Shown: positions 46,146-58,015 of the stretch, piece after piece
Position numbering within the stretch: the stretch's first letter is position 1
Layout of the letters: each line of letters opens with the position of its first letter
Assembly (NCBI GenBank): GCA_036172665.1
Contig: CM069877.1
Span: 15,959,001 to 16,023,000, forward strand
Direction: 5' to 3'
Source: Prosopocoilus inquinatus
Lineage: Eukaryota > Arthropoda > Insecta > Coleoptera > Lucanidae
DNA: 64,000 bases
Position numbers and translations under genes: made by a program
The notes under the pieces: generated by a model
Told to the model about the DNA's origin: nothing
The model's database searches: none
The model's input: only the letters and a program-made list of their open reading frames with translations

Positions 46146-46705
46146 CAGGGTGCTGCGTTTTGAAACGCAACATAGAAAATCACATGTTAATTTAAAGGTG
46201 CTCGAATATTGGCTTCCCTAATTATTTAACAGCAAAATTCCTTTTAGGTTTTTTAAAGAACTCTTCAGGATGAATCTATCTGTGAAGTTTGAGAATTTTT
46301 CATTCACTCAGTTTCAAGTTATTTAGAAAACATCAGTAACGAAATTCAATTTATACCAAACTATCAGCAGGGCCTTGATCAAGAAATGTTAAAATAAATT
46401 ACTGGAAAAGCTTTTTCTATCAATCTTTTTCAAAAACAATCTATTTTCTGTTCAGTTTTCACTATTATTAATCAAGGTCGAGCTGATATTTTATTATAAA
46501 TTGAACTTAGCTACAGAATCTTTTTTAAATTTCTTAAAACTCAGCGTATGAAAAATTCTTAATCTTCACAGACAGATTCATCTTGAAGAGTATTTTAAAA
46601 AACCTAAATGGAATTTTGCTGTAAAATAATTAGGGAAGCCAATATTCGAGTACATTTAAATTAACATGGGATTTCCTATGTTGCGTTTCAAAAAGCAGAA
46701 CCCTG
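46146..46705. mobile_element. 560-bp MITE with ~200-bp inverted arms
   Basis: The left end CAGGGTGCTGCGTTTTGAAA and the right end are inverted partners. The arms keep CAACATAG, GAATATTGGCTTCCCTAATTA, CAGCAAAATTCC and GAATCTATCTGTGAAG in mirror order. TATATA stands on both sides, possibly the target duplication. Confidence 0.85.
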
Positions 46706-46849
46706 TATATACAGAGTATATAGGGTGAATTTCAGACAACGCCATATTTGAAAAACTACGCATCGGATGAAAAAACGATGTGACTACAATTTGTTTGACC
46801 CGAAGGGACCTACCTAATGATACCAATCATGACCTCCCAACTCTCAAAT

Positions 46850-47890
46850 CGTAAATAGGAACTACCATTTTTATTGCAGATTCGGATTCTACGCCTCAAA
46901 CTGCTTGTTCGAATATTTGTTTTGGATTCCTAACAGGTATCGTTGTTTTTTTGCAAGACCTACTTTTAGCGTGGTCGTAGTCGGTTTCTGTTCCTATCGT
47001 ACAATTTCTAAAAGACTGCCACGTAACTTTCTTGGAATCAATCGCATTCAAGACGAGTTCCAAAGATATTGGCAGCGCAGTATTCAAAAAACGAACTTTA
47101 AATTTAATAACTTGGTGCTATTATTATTATTTTGATAAAATGTTTGACGTACAAGTTACGTCTTTTTTCCCGTAGAATCTGAATCTGCAATAAGAAATGG
47201 TGGTTCCTATTTGCAATTTGAAAGTTGTTGTGGGCCCGCGATTGTTATCATTAGACATTGATATGGAATAATTGGCAAGAACCTCATTGGTCCATTCTTC
47301 ATTGGTGGCAACTTAAGTGGTGAAAGATGTCGCAAGCTGTTGGAGAACGAACTTCCAGTATTGCTTGTAGACCTATCGTTGGACGTGCGACAAACAATGT
47401 GGTTTCAACATGACGGTTGTCCAGCATATTATTCTGTAGCAGCACGGGAAGCAAAAACATCGCGTCCAGAATCGTCGCTGGATCGGAAGATCGGAGATCT
47501 TACTTCGCCTGACTTTTTGCTTGTGGGGTTATTTGAAGAGTGAAGTGTGTAATGCACTTCCAACAATGCGTCAGAACATGATTGAGCGAATCACTAATGC
47601 CTGGCGGACGATTATACCATTACCTTGATGGTGACAGGCGTGGGGACTCATCCAAAACAAGCACCCCGATGCGATGGTGAGAGGCGAGAGGCTCACCTAA
47701 AAGAAGTACCGATGGGAACAGAAACCTAACTACATCATTGTTCCTGGGTAACGTTAAAAGGTCTTGCAAAAATTTAACGGTATCTCTCAGGAATCCAAAA
47801 CAAAAGTTCGGACAAACTGTATGTAATTAGTTTGAGGTGTAGAATCCGAATCTGTAATAAAAAATGGTAGTTCCTATTTACGTCTTTATT
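46850..47890 (+). mobile_element. Mariner-type element with inverted ends, degenerate
   Basis: 46850-46960 and 47757-47886 are inverted (AAATAGGAACTACCATTTTT, CAGATTCGGATTCTAC, GTTTTGGATTCCT, TTTTTGCAAGACCT). An extra inverted piece of the same end lies at 47175-47220, so the structure is rearranged. It encloses the transposase relic at 47240-47640. Confidence 0.7.
47240..47640 (+). pseudogene. DD41D-type mariner transposase relic
   Basis: Readable pieces are LIGPFFIGGNLSGE, MWFQHDGCPAYYSVAARE, SPDFLLVGLFEE and, in another frame, LWGYLKSEVCNALPT. QHDG carries the second catalytic Asp. It resembles the intact protein at 9902-10951 but is a different sequence. The part with the first Asp is missing and frameshifts separate the pieces. 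Confidence 0.8.
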
Positions 47891-47915
47891 AAAAAATCTA
47901 ATTCAGTGTTTTTAT

Positions 47916-48067
47916 TGGGACACTTTCTTTTAGATAAAATACAACTCCAAAATTTCAGTTTTCTGAATGGGAAAATATTTAGATAGCAGCATACAACATA
48001 ATATCATTTTAAATATTTTCCCGTTCAGAGAAATTAAATTTTGTAGTATATCTAAAAAGGGGACCAA
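47916..48067. mobile_element. ~150-bp MITE
   Basis: ATTGGGACACTTTCTTTTAGATA and its inverted counterpart (TATCTAAAAAGGGGACCAAT) bound a fold-back with AATATTTTCCC/GGGAAAATATT near the centre. Confidence 0.7.
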
Positions 48068-48369
48068 TAAAACGGCCGAATTAGATTTATTCAAAATTCA
48101 CAATTAACTGCAATATAAATATACTGCAATCTACAGTATAAAGATTATCTCTTCTTAAATAAATGATGTTTTTTTTTATTACAAAATACAGTCAGCGTTC
48201 TTTTTGGGACATCTTTACAATGGCCATAATAAGTCTACTGTAAATCTATAATATCATACTTGTATTGCTATAAGATAACAATTGTGAAATCGAAGCCCTT
48301 ACCTAAGGTGGCCATCTGCTAATAGGAAGAGTGACAACGGCTTTCCTTCGTTAAACATGACTGAATATA

Positions 48370-48978
48370 CAGCGTGGAAACTAAGTAGCGGATAAAATCC
48401 ATAATTCCGTTAATATTTGTAATAAAGCAAAAATCTAAGAGGGGTATAGCGATTCAAATTACAGCGCATAAGAAGAAGTATATTTTGAGATATTTTCATG
48501 AATTTTTTTTAAGTTATGACGTCATCAAGATTTTTTTTAAATGACAACCTATATTTTTTATAACAGCTAAAAAATGGAAACCACAGACAAACATTTTTAT
48601 ACAATGAAGGAGCTCTTAACCAACAATTGGAACTTAGTAATAAATTTATATCTGATTTGTGTATGTGCAAATATACCATTTTATAAACTGAAGAACAATA
48701 TCTTGAAAGCATTTATCGAAAAACATGCATCACAAAACGTTCTATCTCAAGGTGCAATTTTTCGAAATTTATTTGTAGTTTCAAACTCTCCATAAAATAT
48801 CTAATCTTCTTTCGGGGAAAGAGGAAGATGCTATCGGTATTGAAAATTATTATCAAAATTTAAATATGCAACCGTGCAGGTCTCATGTGACGTTGAACGG
48901 TCCTTTTCAGCTTATAAAAGCCTTTTAGTTGCTAACTTAGAAAAATATTTGGTATGTTCTTGCAATATATCACATTGA
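48370..48978 (+). pseudogene. Internally deleted hAT transposon (CGGBP1-like group)
   Basis: The end CAGCGTGGAAACTAAG is followed by a non-coding stretch shared with 11248-11447. An ORF from 48574 reads LICVCANIPFYKLKNN.LKAFIEKH, as in CGGBP1-like hAT proteins (FxxADIPxxKxxxPxxRxFLxK). From 48862 in another frame come VSCDVERSFSAYKSLL and NLEKYLVCSCN, the hAT C-terminal dimerisation domain, then TGA at 48976. The catalytic middle is missing, so this copy cannot transpose itself. The right terminus was not found. Confidence 0.82.
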
Positions 48979-49289
48979 TTTGACTGGAAATAATTTATAT
49001 GTATATTAATAGTTTCATTTATTAAGAGTTTTATTTATTAACAATTTTATTTATTAAAATTTTTATTTAAATTAATGGTATTTTTGTTTAACATTTTTTG
49101 GAGCATATCTCTTAATTCATGAGCATGAGGCATATATCTGATTTTTCCTTGCATGTTTTCACATGTTTTGTCTGCACATAGGCAGCAAATTTAAAATATT
49201 TTTAGTGCATATAATTATCAGCTCTACATATCTAGTTCAGATACGAAAAGCACTCGAATATTTTTTGAACACCTTCGATTAAATACGAT

Positions 49290-49473
49290 TACCCGTACGT
49301 ACATTTGTGATATCCAGAAGACATTTCGATTCATTGAGGACTGGATACGATATAGATTTTATGGACATAGACATATCTAGTCATGAATATCCAGAAGACA
49401 TCTAATGTATATTCACTGCGGACTGGATGAGGCTGTCTGTCTAGTCATAAATATTCAGTAGACATGTAATGTA
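49290..49473 (+). repeat. ~85-90-bp satellite units, left of the mariner insertion
   Basis: Units contain ATATCCAGAAGACAT, TTCACTGCGGACTGGAT and GATTTTATGGACATAGACAT. The array resumes at 50812 after the mariner. Confidence 0.8.
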
Positions 49474-50809
49474 TCGTGCCTTCAATTGAATTCCTCATTA
49501 AAGTGGGCTATGATTTCACTGTTTTTTTCTCCTAAGATTTGCAGCACTGATAGCTGTTCAATTATTTATTTAAACAAATGTCATATTGACACTTTGTAGT
49601 TTCAATTAATTCAAAATGTTAGAATTACAGCAGAAAATATTTATTGTTGAAAGTGAAAATTATTTTCAAACCGGTAGATTAGAAAATGGACAGTTAGTTT
49701 ATTCAATTAATCAGTGTGTACAGAAGTTTCGACAGCAGTTTCCTAATTTTGCTATTACTTATGAACAGCTAGTTAAACATATCCATGCTTGTGTTCTTAA
49801 ATTTCGTGAAACAGGATCACTTGGTCGCAAAACAGGGAACGGAGCAGCTAAGAAAAGGACTGCAGCCTGCATTGAAGATGTTCGGGATCGAATGGGACAC
49901 TCTCCCAAGAAATCTATTGCGAAACATTCACAAGAAGTTCAGCTATCAGTGGGAACATGTCACACTATTCTTAAAAAAGACTTAAAGCTTTATCCATATA
50001 AGATTCAAGCAGGCCAGTAGATTTTCACAGAAGAACCGAATATTGTCAGTGGTTTCTTGATAACTTAAACAACGACGACATTCTTGACAAGTGTTTCTTT
50101 TCCGATGAGGCCTGGTTTCATCTCTCAGGGTATTTAAATAAACAGAATATGAGAATATGGTCAGCAGAAAATCCCCATGAATTTGTGGAAACTCCATTAC
50201 ATCCATTAAAAATTGGTGTTTGGCTAACAGTGTCAAGAAGGCGTATCATCGGACCAATATTTTTTTAACAACTCAGTAACTATTGAAAGATACCGAAATG
50301 AGTTATTAGAACCTTTCATTAATCAACTACATGATGATGAACTTACAGAAGGTTTTTTTTTCAGCAAGACAATGCTACTGCCCACACAGCTCATCAAACA
50401 ATGACTTTCCTGCAGCAGTTTTTCGATAATCGGATTGTGAATTTTCCTGCAAGGTCTCCGGATCTCACAATTATGGATTACTTCATTTATCCGCACATGA
50501 GAAACACAGTTTTTAGAACTACGCGTCACACAAACGAAGAATTTCGTGCTGGCCTTACAGATGTGTGTGCTAACATAACCCCCGAACACTTAGCAAACGG
50601 GTTTGAAAACATGAAACCCAGAGTACACTTATGTATTCAAGCTGAAGGAGAGCACTTCGAGTATCTACTTTAAACTTTAATGTCGTGTTTTTATTTGATG
50701 TTATGATCATTACTGACAGTTAATGACAACTGTTTTCTCTAGAATTGTGTCGCCAACTTCATAAAAAAATCGCAGCTTACTTTAATGAGGAATTCAATTG
50801 AAGGCACGG
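49474..50809 (+). mobile_element. DD35D mariner-like element, copy 1 (in a satellite)
   Basis: Ends CGTGCCTTCAATTGAATTCC and the inverted partner ending GGCACGG, each next to TA (49472-49473, 50810-50811). 1336 bp with one broken transposase gene. It interrupts satellite DNA, whose sequence continues on both sides. Confidence 0.9.
49616..50673 (+). pseudogene. Mariner-like transposase, copy 1, frameshifted
   Basis: The N-terminal 134 residues from ATG 49616 are open and complete (MLELQQKIFIVE..., helix-turn-helix region). About 10 bases missing near 50013 shift the frame just before the catalytic part. FSDEAWFHL, then extra bases near 50270 and 50350, then RSPDLTIMDYF and the C-terminus are readable in other frames. 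Copy 2 at 58016 keeps the catalytic part open but breaks the N-terminus. Confidence 0.9.
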
Positions 50810-50811
50810 TA

Positions 50812-51075
50812 TATTCACAATGAACTAGATACTGTATAAATTTTACACTTAACATCCAGAAGACATCTAATGTTTATTCACTGCGGACTGGATACTGTAC
50901 AGATTTTATGGACACAGACATGTCTATGAGTCGTCATGAATATTCGTAAGACATCCAATGTCTATTCACCGTGGACTAGAAACGATATAGATTTTATGGA
51001 CTATAGATGTCCATAAAATCTATATCGTTTCTAGTCCACGGTGAATAGACATTGGATGTCTTACGAATATTCATG
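50812..51075. repeat. Satellite units ending in a perfect 67-bp-arm palindrome
   Basis: The satellite resumes after the mariner. Its last unit, 50935-51001, is repeated as an exact reverse complement at 51009-51075, with a 7-base centre. I compared the arms base by base and found no mismatch. Confidence 0.93.
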
Positions 51076-51244
51076 TACATCAATTTATTCGCAAATGCGA
51101 TGTAAGAATGATGAACATATAAAATAGCGACATCTTACTATCGCTTTTTGACCTAACATTGCAGTAGGATAGACAAATTGAAGCGGGATTTGCTCCTAAT
51201 GCAAAAAGCGATAGTAAGATGTCGCTATTTTATATGTTCATTAA
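51076..51244. repeat. Second fold-back with perfect 39-bp arms
   Basis: 51112-51150 and 51202-51240 are exact inverted copies around a 51-base spacer. The sequence matches the spacer and outer parts of the fold-back at 23634-24142 and the region 60180-60290. Confidence 0.92.
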
Positions 51245-51690
51245 AGATTATGTTGTGGAAGAGTTTAAGGTCGGAGAAAAATGTGACGCCGCGCCGTCTA
51301 ATTTTTTTTAAACAAACTGGACGCACGTCTTCTTGAAACATGTCTCTTCAGAGCGCAAGTTTCGATTGGTACTGCACTTTCAAAACGGCATAAAAAGACA
51401 CGCAGCCTACGCCGACGGCGACGTGTATGTTTTCCACTTCTTTCAATTAATTAAAGAAAAAAAAGAATTGTTGATTGTGTAAACCGAACATTAAAGAGTG
51501 TGATGTGGAGGGAGTTTAAAATCGAGGAAAGATGTGACGCCCTTTGAAATTTTAACTAGAGTTGCTGCGCACTTTGTTGAAACTTTCAAAATTTTAGGTG
51601 ACTCGGAAGTAGCACGGGTGGCTCATGCTAATTTTTGTTTAATTAATAGAATAGTTGAATGTACCTTCATAATAATATTGCCATACATTG
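51245..51690 (+). repeat. ~220-250-bp satellite-like repeat, second locus
   Basis: Same family as 36840-37420 (AAAGATGTGACGCC, TTTGAAATTTTAAC, AGTTGAATGTACC). The 90-residue ORF at 51534-51806 overlaps it and is not a recognised gene. Confidence 0.65.
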
Positions 51691-52255
51691 TGATGTACGC
51701 AGTCATTTCCGGTATTGTGTCTTCCTGCATTGTTCGTTGTCGGAACATATACAATGCAATTGCACCTGCAGCTATTCCAGGTAAAATCGGGAAAACAACT
51801 TTTTAGAGCGAGGAATTTATAATTTAAGTAATTTTTTCACATAGACCTTCGTTTTAATGTAATTTTTGCATTCGCTCTGTGCCTTCCTTTAGTCTAGGAA
51901 AACAAGCGGGTGCGTTTTCCTCTTTCGCTCGCCCCCCGCTTATGCACTACTTCAAAGTGTTGACCTAAGCGGAAAACATGGCTTCACCATTCCATTTTTC
52001 CCGATGCAAGAAACTGCGAAATTGAGGCACTCAGGGAATATCTCTTCGTCTAGCCGAATGTCGGCATTAATAATTCCATCGGATGGGTTGTTTTTGCCCG
52101 CGGCAGCGGCTGCTTCTCTCGTGTCTCGTCTCCTGTTATCATTAATTGCATAAATTTTCATAATTTTCCAAATGAATTCGCGTTGCATTAAAAATGTTCT
52201 GCTTTGGTTACTTGATGTTTTTTTCTTTATAAATTTCGTAATTCGTGACGTTGAC
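51691..52255. other. No gene recognised
   Basis: The minus-strand ORF at 51952-52257 has no motif. Composition is mixed around 51900-52140. Confidence 0.35.
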
Positions 52256-52415
52256 AAATAATAGTATATTCTGTAACAAGGTTAGAATAAAAATTCGATA
52301 CGAGTGGTAAAATTGGTTAGATTGAAAATTCGATACGGGTGAAAGATTCCGAACGAGAGCGTGAGGAACTACGAGTAGACCGAATTTTCATTCTAACCGC
52401 ATAACAGACTATATT
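52256..52415. mobile_element. ~160-bp MITE
   Basis: ATAGTATATTCTGTAACAAG.GTTAGAAT.AAAATTCG and its inverted partner at the right (CGAATTTTCATTCTAACCGC, TAACAGACTATAT). No ORF. Confidence 0.65.
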
Positions 52416-53844
52416 TTCTCCACGACCAGAAGGTACGAATCAAAACCAATTAAATCTAAACAAAACAAGTTATTTATTGAAACAATTACATTAAACATAT
52501 ATATTAATTTGTCTTAAGACAACTATGACGCCGCATTTATATCTGACACTGACTCAGAAATGTAAATCTAGATGCAGATACAGATACTTTTTCCGGAAAA
52601 CATACATAGATACAAATACAAAAAATACAAAAATTATCTGCAGTTTATCAAGATACACTGTAAAATTCATTAACCTATATTGGCGGAGTTACGTTATTAT
52701 TTGCAATCCAAATCGAGTTTTGTGTGAAAATTAACGGACTTCTCATGTGAATATGTGAATATACATGGGCATTGCGATTGAATATGTGAATATACACGCG
52801 ATCTGTGATGATTTTCACAATGGATCGCAAATAACAGTTTTTTTTTCAGCAGTGTACCTAGTTCCTTTTAAATAGAAAATTCATCTTTTGTAATAAATTG
52901 ATCAATAAATTTAAAAATGATGTTGTATGAAACCACATCAGACCAACGTAAAATATAAAATTATCAACAGAAATGACACTCTGCTTTCCTACCAGACAAG
53001 TTAAATGTCGATTCAATATGGGATCCTTAGTTATAGCATTTTTGTAGCTAGGAAAGCGTTCTCGTAATCAAGAAACGCTTTTAAAATCAGAAATACAATC
53101 TTTTTCTTTTGGTTTTCCCCTTTTGTCAATTATGTTTCCCGATTTGTTAAATCATTTTTCAGTTTCTATACTATCAAGTCACATATTTTTACGTTTCAAA
53201 AATTATAATTATCTAAATTCGTTTTTTATTTTTGGAACAACACAAAGGATTTTAAGGACAAAATTGTTTAGTGAGCATTTCGCAAGTACGGTCGTCGACA
53301 CGGCTTAATTGCTGTGAATGTTGTCCAGCACGGTTTACCTTACAAGTCTGCTTAGCTCGCAAGTCAAATCCCTTTTCGGTTGATGGAACATATGCATAAT
53401 TAACGTTTTAATGTAGGGAATTCCATCCTGTCAAATGACACTCAAGTCGTTTGAACTCACTTGAGAATGCTACGCCAGCAGAAAACATTACATCAAAGCA
53501 ATTAGCGTACTCGCAGTTTAGTGAGATGGTGACAGTTTTGTCACGGACTTTCAGAATAATACTGAGACAGTACTTTGTCACCTCCTGCACAGGAAATTTG
53601 TAAATAGGCAATAAGTAGTTGAAATCAGAGATCGGTGAGTTTAATCGGTTCAGTTGAGTACGTCGGACAGATTAGAATCGGTCGATAAGTCAGTGAATTT
53701 GTGATTTGTTTGATCTCGGATGTAGTGCCAAAAGAACATTGATAGTAATGTAAAACAAAAATTATTTTATGTCGGTTACGCCAAGCAAGCAAGTGCCCCT
53801 ACGATATAATGTAAAATGTAATTAATTAGTTTCCAGAGAAGTAA
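52416..53844. other. AT-rich DNA, no gene
   Basis: GTGAATATGTGAATATACA is repeated at 52746 and 52779. Otherwise nothing recognised. Confidence 0.35.
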
Positions 53845-54029
53845 AGGCTAGTTTACATTATCTGATTTTGCATACGATTTTCAGTTTCGAGAAGCTCAAA
53901 CATGATGTATTTGCCTTTCGGATATTCGATTTTCCATTCGAGACGTTAGTTTAATTCGAGACAAATTCGAATGTAAAATCGAACGGAAAAATCAAATACA
54001 AAAATCGTACAATGTAAAACTAGCCTTGA
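53845..54029. mobile_element. ~185-bp MITE
   Basis: Ends AAAGGCTAGTTTACATT and, inverted, CAATGTAAAACTAGCCTT. Internal GATTTT and AAATCG words are also inverted. Confidence 0.75.
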
Positions 54030-54194
54030 CAATTAGTTTAACGCAGCCAGATGAACTATTTTATGATTAGTGTAGTATAAAGACTTCATTTTAATTAATT
54101 AATCATTAACGTAATTAACGAGCTAAATAAACCCCCGTAAACGTAACAGAACACTTTTCTTATAACAATTATAACCTCCGGATAACTTTTTTTT

Positions 54195-54452
54195 CACGAA
54201 TAAATTAAATAAAACACTATTTTGGTATATATCACTATATTTAACACAAGAATTTTGACTGCAGTTTTGGCATATAATGCCATTATCAAACTAAAATATT
54301 TTAACAAAACTTGGACTTAAAACTAGCGCAACTAGTTGAAGTTTTGTTAAAATATTTTAGTTTGATAATGGCATTGTATGCCAAAACTGCAGTCACAATT
54401 CTAGTGTTAAATATAGTGATATATACTAAAATAGTGTTTTAATTTATTCGTG
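54195..54452. repeat. Fold-back repeat with ~110-bp arms
   Basis: 54195-54312 and 54341-54452 are inverted (CACGAATAAATTAAA, ATATCACTATATTTAACAC, GACTGCAGTTTTGGCAT, ATTATCAAACTAAAATATTTTAACAAAAC). The right arm reads TTTGATAATGGCATTGTATGCCAAAAC, another Penelope-style dyad. Confidence 0.88.
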
Positions 54453-57400
54453 TAAAATGGAATATCACAAAATAACAGCTAACAGTATCAATTATTTGAA
54501 CTTTTTTTTCCTCGTGACAATATCAAATAGAAGTCATCTGACATACTGGGAAACATAATTAACAAAAAGGGAATACCAAAAGAAAAAGAATATCAAATCA
54601 AAAGTTGCATTTACGCCAAGGTTTGTTGTTTTTATGTTAAGTTTAAAATTCTTTTATGTGTGTCTTAGTATCTCACATGAACAGAAAATTTTGGTGCAAT
54701 GGTCTCAGTGGAGACGGTGTGGGATATCTTTAAAGATGTTACGGAAAAGGACGCCACCCAACGGCGGTTACGCAACCCAAAGACCAGAAAGGTGTATCCT
54801 TAGGTGTTCCCGACAAGGGCAACTCCCTTTGACCCGCGCCCTCGATGACGCACTAAAAAAAGAAAACAGGCCAGACAGGAAAAAGGCCACACTGTGCGGT
54901 TGCTGTATTACAACAAGTGAACTCCACTCCGAGCCGTTCAAACCGCGTATCACCGAAGACGGCGATTTAGCCGATGAGTAGAAAGAGGAAAAAGATTCAG
55001 AAAGAGTTGGTCGCTTACGTGATCCAACGAATTCCATCAGCGTTGATACTCGGAGAGTGGAGTTCCTCTTTTATTCTCTCTAGGCGTGAAAGTATGATCG
55101 TCAGGAACAAAAGTCACAAAAAAAACGGCGTGTCAACCAAGGACGGATTTTACGGTGTCGGATTACTCGCTTGGAGTCGAACGACTTCCTTACGAACAGG
55201 GGGGAAGCAACGTGTCCGCCCCACTCAAATTGCTTAAATAAAAAAGGGAAAAATAACAGCGAAATTAATAAAACGCGGCCCCAAGAACGACGGGGACAAC
55301 TCCCTTGTAGTACCAAAGCCCAAATACAACGGGGGTTCAAGTGATCTCCCGACACATCATCAACAAGACCAAATAGTGCAAGCGACGTACATCAACTGAG
55401 CTAAGGCGGCTACCCAAGCGCTTCCTGATCCTACACAAACGGAACGTATCCGCCACCTATCCGTCGACTAAGAGAAGCACAACAAAAGATTAAAGGTACC
55501 TTTCCTTAAAAGGAAATTGTAACAAGTATCTGAGACACATATTTAAATACACAAAAAGTATTTAGGTACTGTACCTAGACATTTGCATCTAAATATTTAA
55601 CAAGACTGCTTGTTACCGTTCAATTTATGTCCGGCCGCGAGACACCCTGTATAGTAAATTTCTGGCGGTGTTTCGCCGCCTAGCGTGTTATTTTTACCGC
55701 ACTGGCGCCGCGGAATTCTTTTGAACGGCCGCCCTGATCTTAACCCTTTCTGCTTCTTTCGTTTGCTTTCAGTTCTTTCCTTGTACATCAAATTTCCTTG
55801 TGAAATTAGTTTTAGGGAAAAGTGTTTTGAGAAGTTAAAATTACGGCGAAGTTTTCATTTTTTTCTAAAGGCGTTAAGAATTGTGAAATGTGATGCAATC
55901 GTGGGCAACATCATAACGTGCTGGCGCAGGATTTGACCTTTGATATTTCGATCCCATTGATTGGTGCTGACCTAAGATTTTGTAGTGATTGGCGTTTTCA
56001 TCTTGTCGTTTTATTTTTTCTGTACCCTCTTTTTTCCACGCGATACCCCAAACGCAGTCGAAGTCGTCATTGCTATCGTTCGCCCCGTAGAGACCGCAGG
56101 TGCTTTAGCGTGGGTTTTTGAACCCCTTGGTTTAGTGAATTTCGCTTCTATTTGTGGTGATGCATTTTTCCCAACGGCTTGGCCGGTTTAATCCGCTGTC
56201 TCTACGGAAACTAAGGCTTCGACATTCTCCACGCCTGTTCCCGAAGTAAAGCTTTGCGAACATGGTGAGTTGAACATTGTATGTGACGGATCACTTCTAA
56301 CGCTCTTATCTCGTAATTTTTTTCCCTTCTAGGCTTTTTATTTTCGTTTCGTCTTCGCTTTCATCCGGATTCATCTAATACCTCCCCTCTGTCTCCCATA
56401 ACTTGCGAGTCGCTGAGTCAACGAACACGCTCTCCAGGTCACCCCGACGGACACCTCGTCGAAGTGCTGTTACCCTCGTAGACCTCGTCGACTACGATCG
56501 ATCTAAACGCGACGTGGAGGACGAAGACTACCTAACAGGTCGGACGAATTTTATCTTTTAATATAGTCGTTTCTCGTAATTTGGGAACTTTTAGTAACAT
56601 TTGCGAGTGATTAATTTGCGTGTTACTGCGCCTAAATTTTTGAGGCCGATTTTACATATAGATAGTTGTTAATCTGAGTTACTTTAATTTTAGTAATCGG
56701 TCACTTATAGTTTTAATTTACGCCCCTTTTGTCATTTTTTTTATTTTGGGTTACGTTGATTACCCTTCGCCTCAGAAAATTTTAAGCGAGTTTTAAACGC
56801 TTTTGTGGGCGAACTCATACATTCCTAGATGCGAAGTTTTGGTTCTTGTTGGACTTTTTCCCCTCGGTTTTCCGATAACCATAAAAATTAAGTGGCACCT
56901 TGACTTTCCTCTCGCGAAGAGTTTGAGAGTACCCACCCTGTCCCATTGAAGCTGGCCGGCGACGCAGAAACGTACGTCACGGCGTTCACTTGCAAATACC
57001 TGAACAGGTAGGTGCATGCTGAAGAGTGAAAATTTTTACTTTCCATTATTAAAAATGATTTCGGGATTATTAGATTCACTGATGGGCGTAGAGAAAATTT
57101 GTATTAAAACAGTAGGTACAGCTTTACACGAGTGACGTTTCGAATAAATTTAATCATCGGCTGAACAAAGTGTCGAGCTCAATATTGGCCGGTGATGAAA
57201 TTAAATTATGCATTTAACTTACACAATGAAGCTTGGCCGCGCGCATTTTAACTATTAATAGAGAGTATTGCGCTGCACCCCTATGAAATTAATTCGTGCC
57301 GGAACCAATTCGAAAATAACCCGTGAAATATTGTCACGGTGTGCAAAGCGAACGTTTCCGGTTCGACGACAACGATTCGTCGACCCCCTCAAATCGAGCG

Positions 57401-58015
57401 GCGGGCGCGAGGGACACGTTTTAATTCCCCCCGCGACTTTAATACAAACCCCGAAGCGAAATTAAGCTCCACTTTGCTTTACGGCCGCCATAAAAAACAA
57501 GTAAGTGGAATCAAATAGTAAAATAAAAGTCCGAAACCGAAAGCTGTTACTGCGAATTTGTTACAACTCCCATTATCAAGATACGTGACTTACATTCGCC
57601 CCGAAAGTTTTGTTGTCCTCTGCGTCCCCGATTAAAGATTTCGCGAAAATCTTGAGCGTATTTCAGGGGGGAGGGTGGAGGACGCCGCCGATAAAATGTG
57701 AGAGGCCGGATCCTCCGAAGTTATCTCCACTTTGCCAAGGAACGTCCTGACTTACAAACCCGAACGTTGATAGTATTTATTTTTCAAGGAACCATTAAGC
57801 TGTCTCATTCATTTAAAAGTTGTTGAAAGTATAATTTGAACATTCAGAAATATATCGTGGAAAGAGTTTAATGAAGTCCTTTTAATCAGTGATTTGCCGC
57901 ATAGTTTGTTAAAACTTGTGTCTCGCAAGAACAAGGTTCGATTTATACAATATTTTCAAAATAATAAGAAAGGGTACGCATTTAACACGGGTGGCTTCGG
58001 CTCATCAGAAATATA
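54453..58015. other. No gene supported; two GC-rich islands
   Basis: Two stretches stand out from their surroundings: 54690-55480 and 55620-56530. The first has ORFs on both strands with no recognised domain and could be an LTR or rearranged retroelement end. The second has an ATG directly before a GTGAGT (near 56263) and a T-rich AG 75 bases on, but the implied peptide is short and unlike any protein I know. 57340-57440 is also GC-rich. Confidence 0.35.

Noticed and set aside
54700..54720. tRNA/SINE A-box-like TGGTCTCAGTGG
   Set aside because: No B box at the right distance and no cloverleaf; a similar B-box-like string is 600 bases away.
54634..55355. Overlapping ORFs on both strands (115, 89, 87 and 84 residues)
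   Set aside because: No domain, no splice context and mutual overlap in several frames; more likely a compositional effect of the GC-rich stretch.
56240..56400. ATG directly before GTGAGT and a T-rich AG soon after, like the first intron of a ribosomal-protein gene
   Set aside because: The implied peptide ends after about 23 residues and resembles nothing; the stretch is kept only as a GC-rich island.
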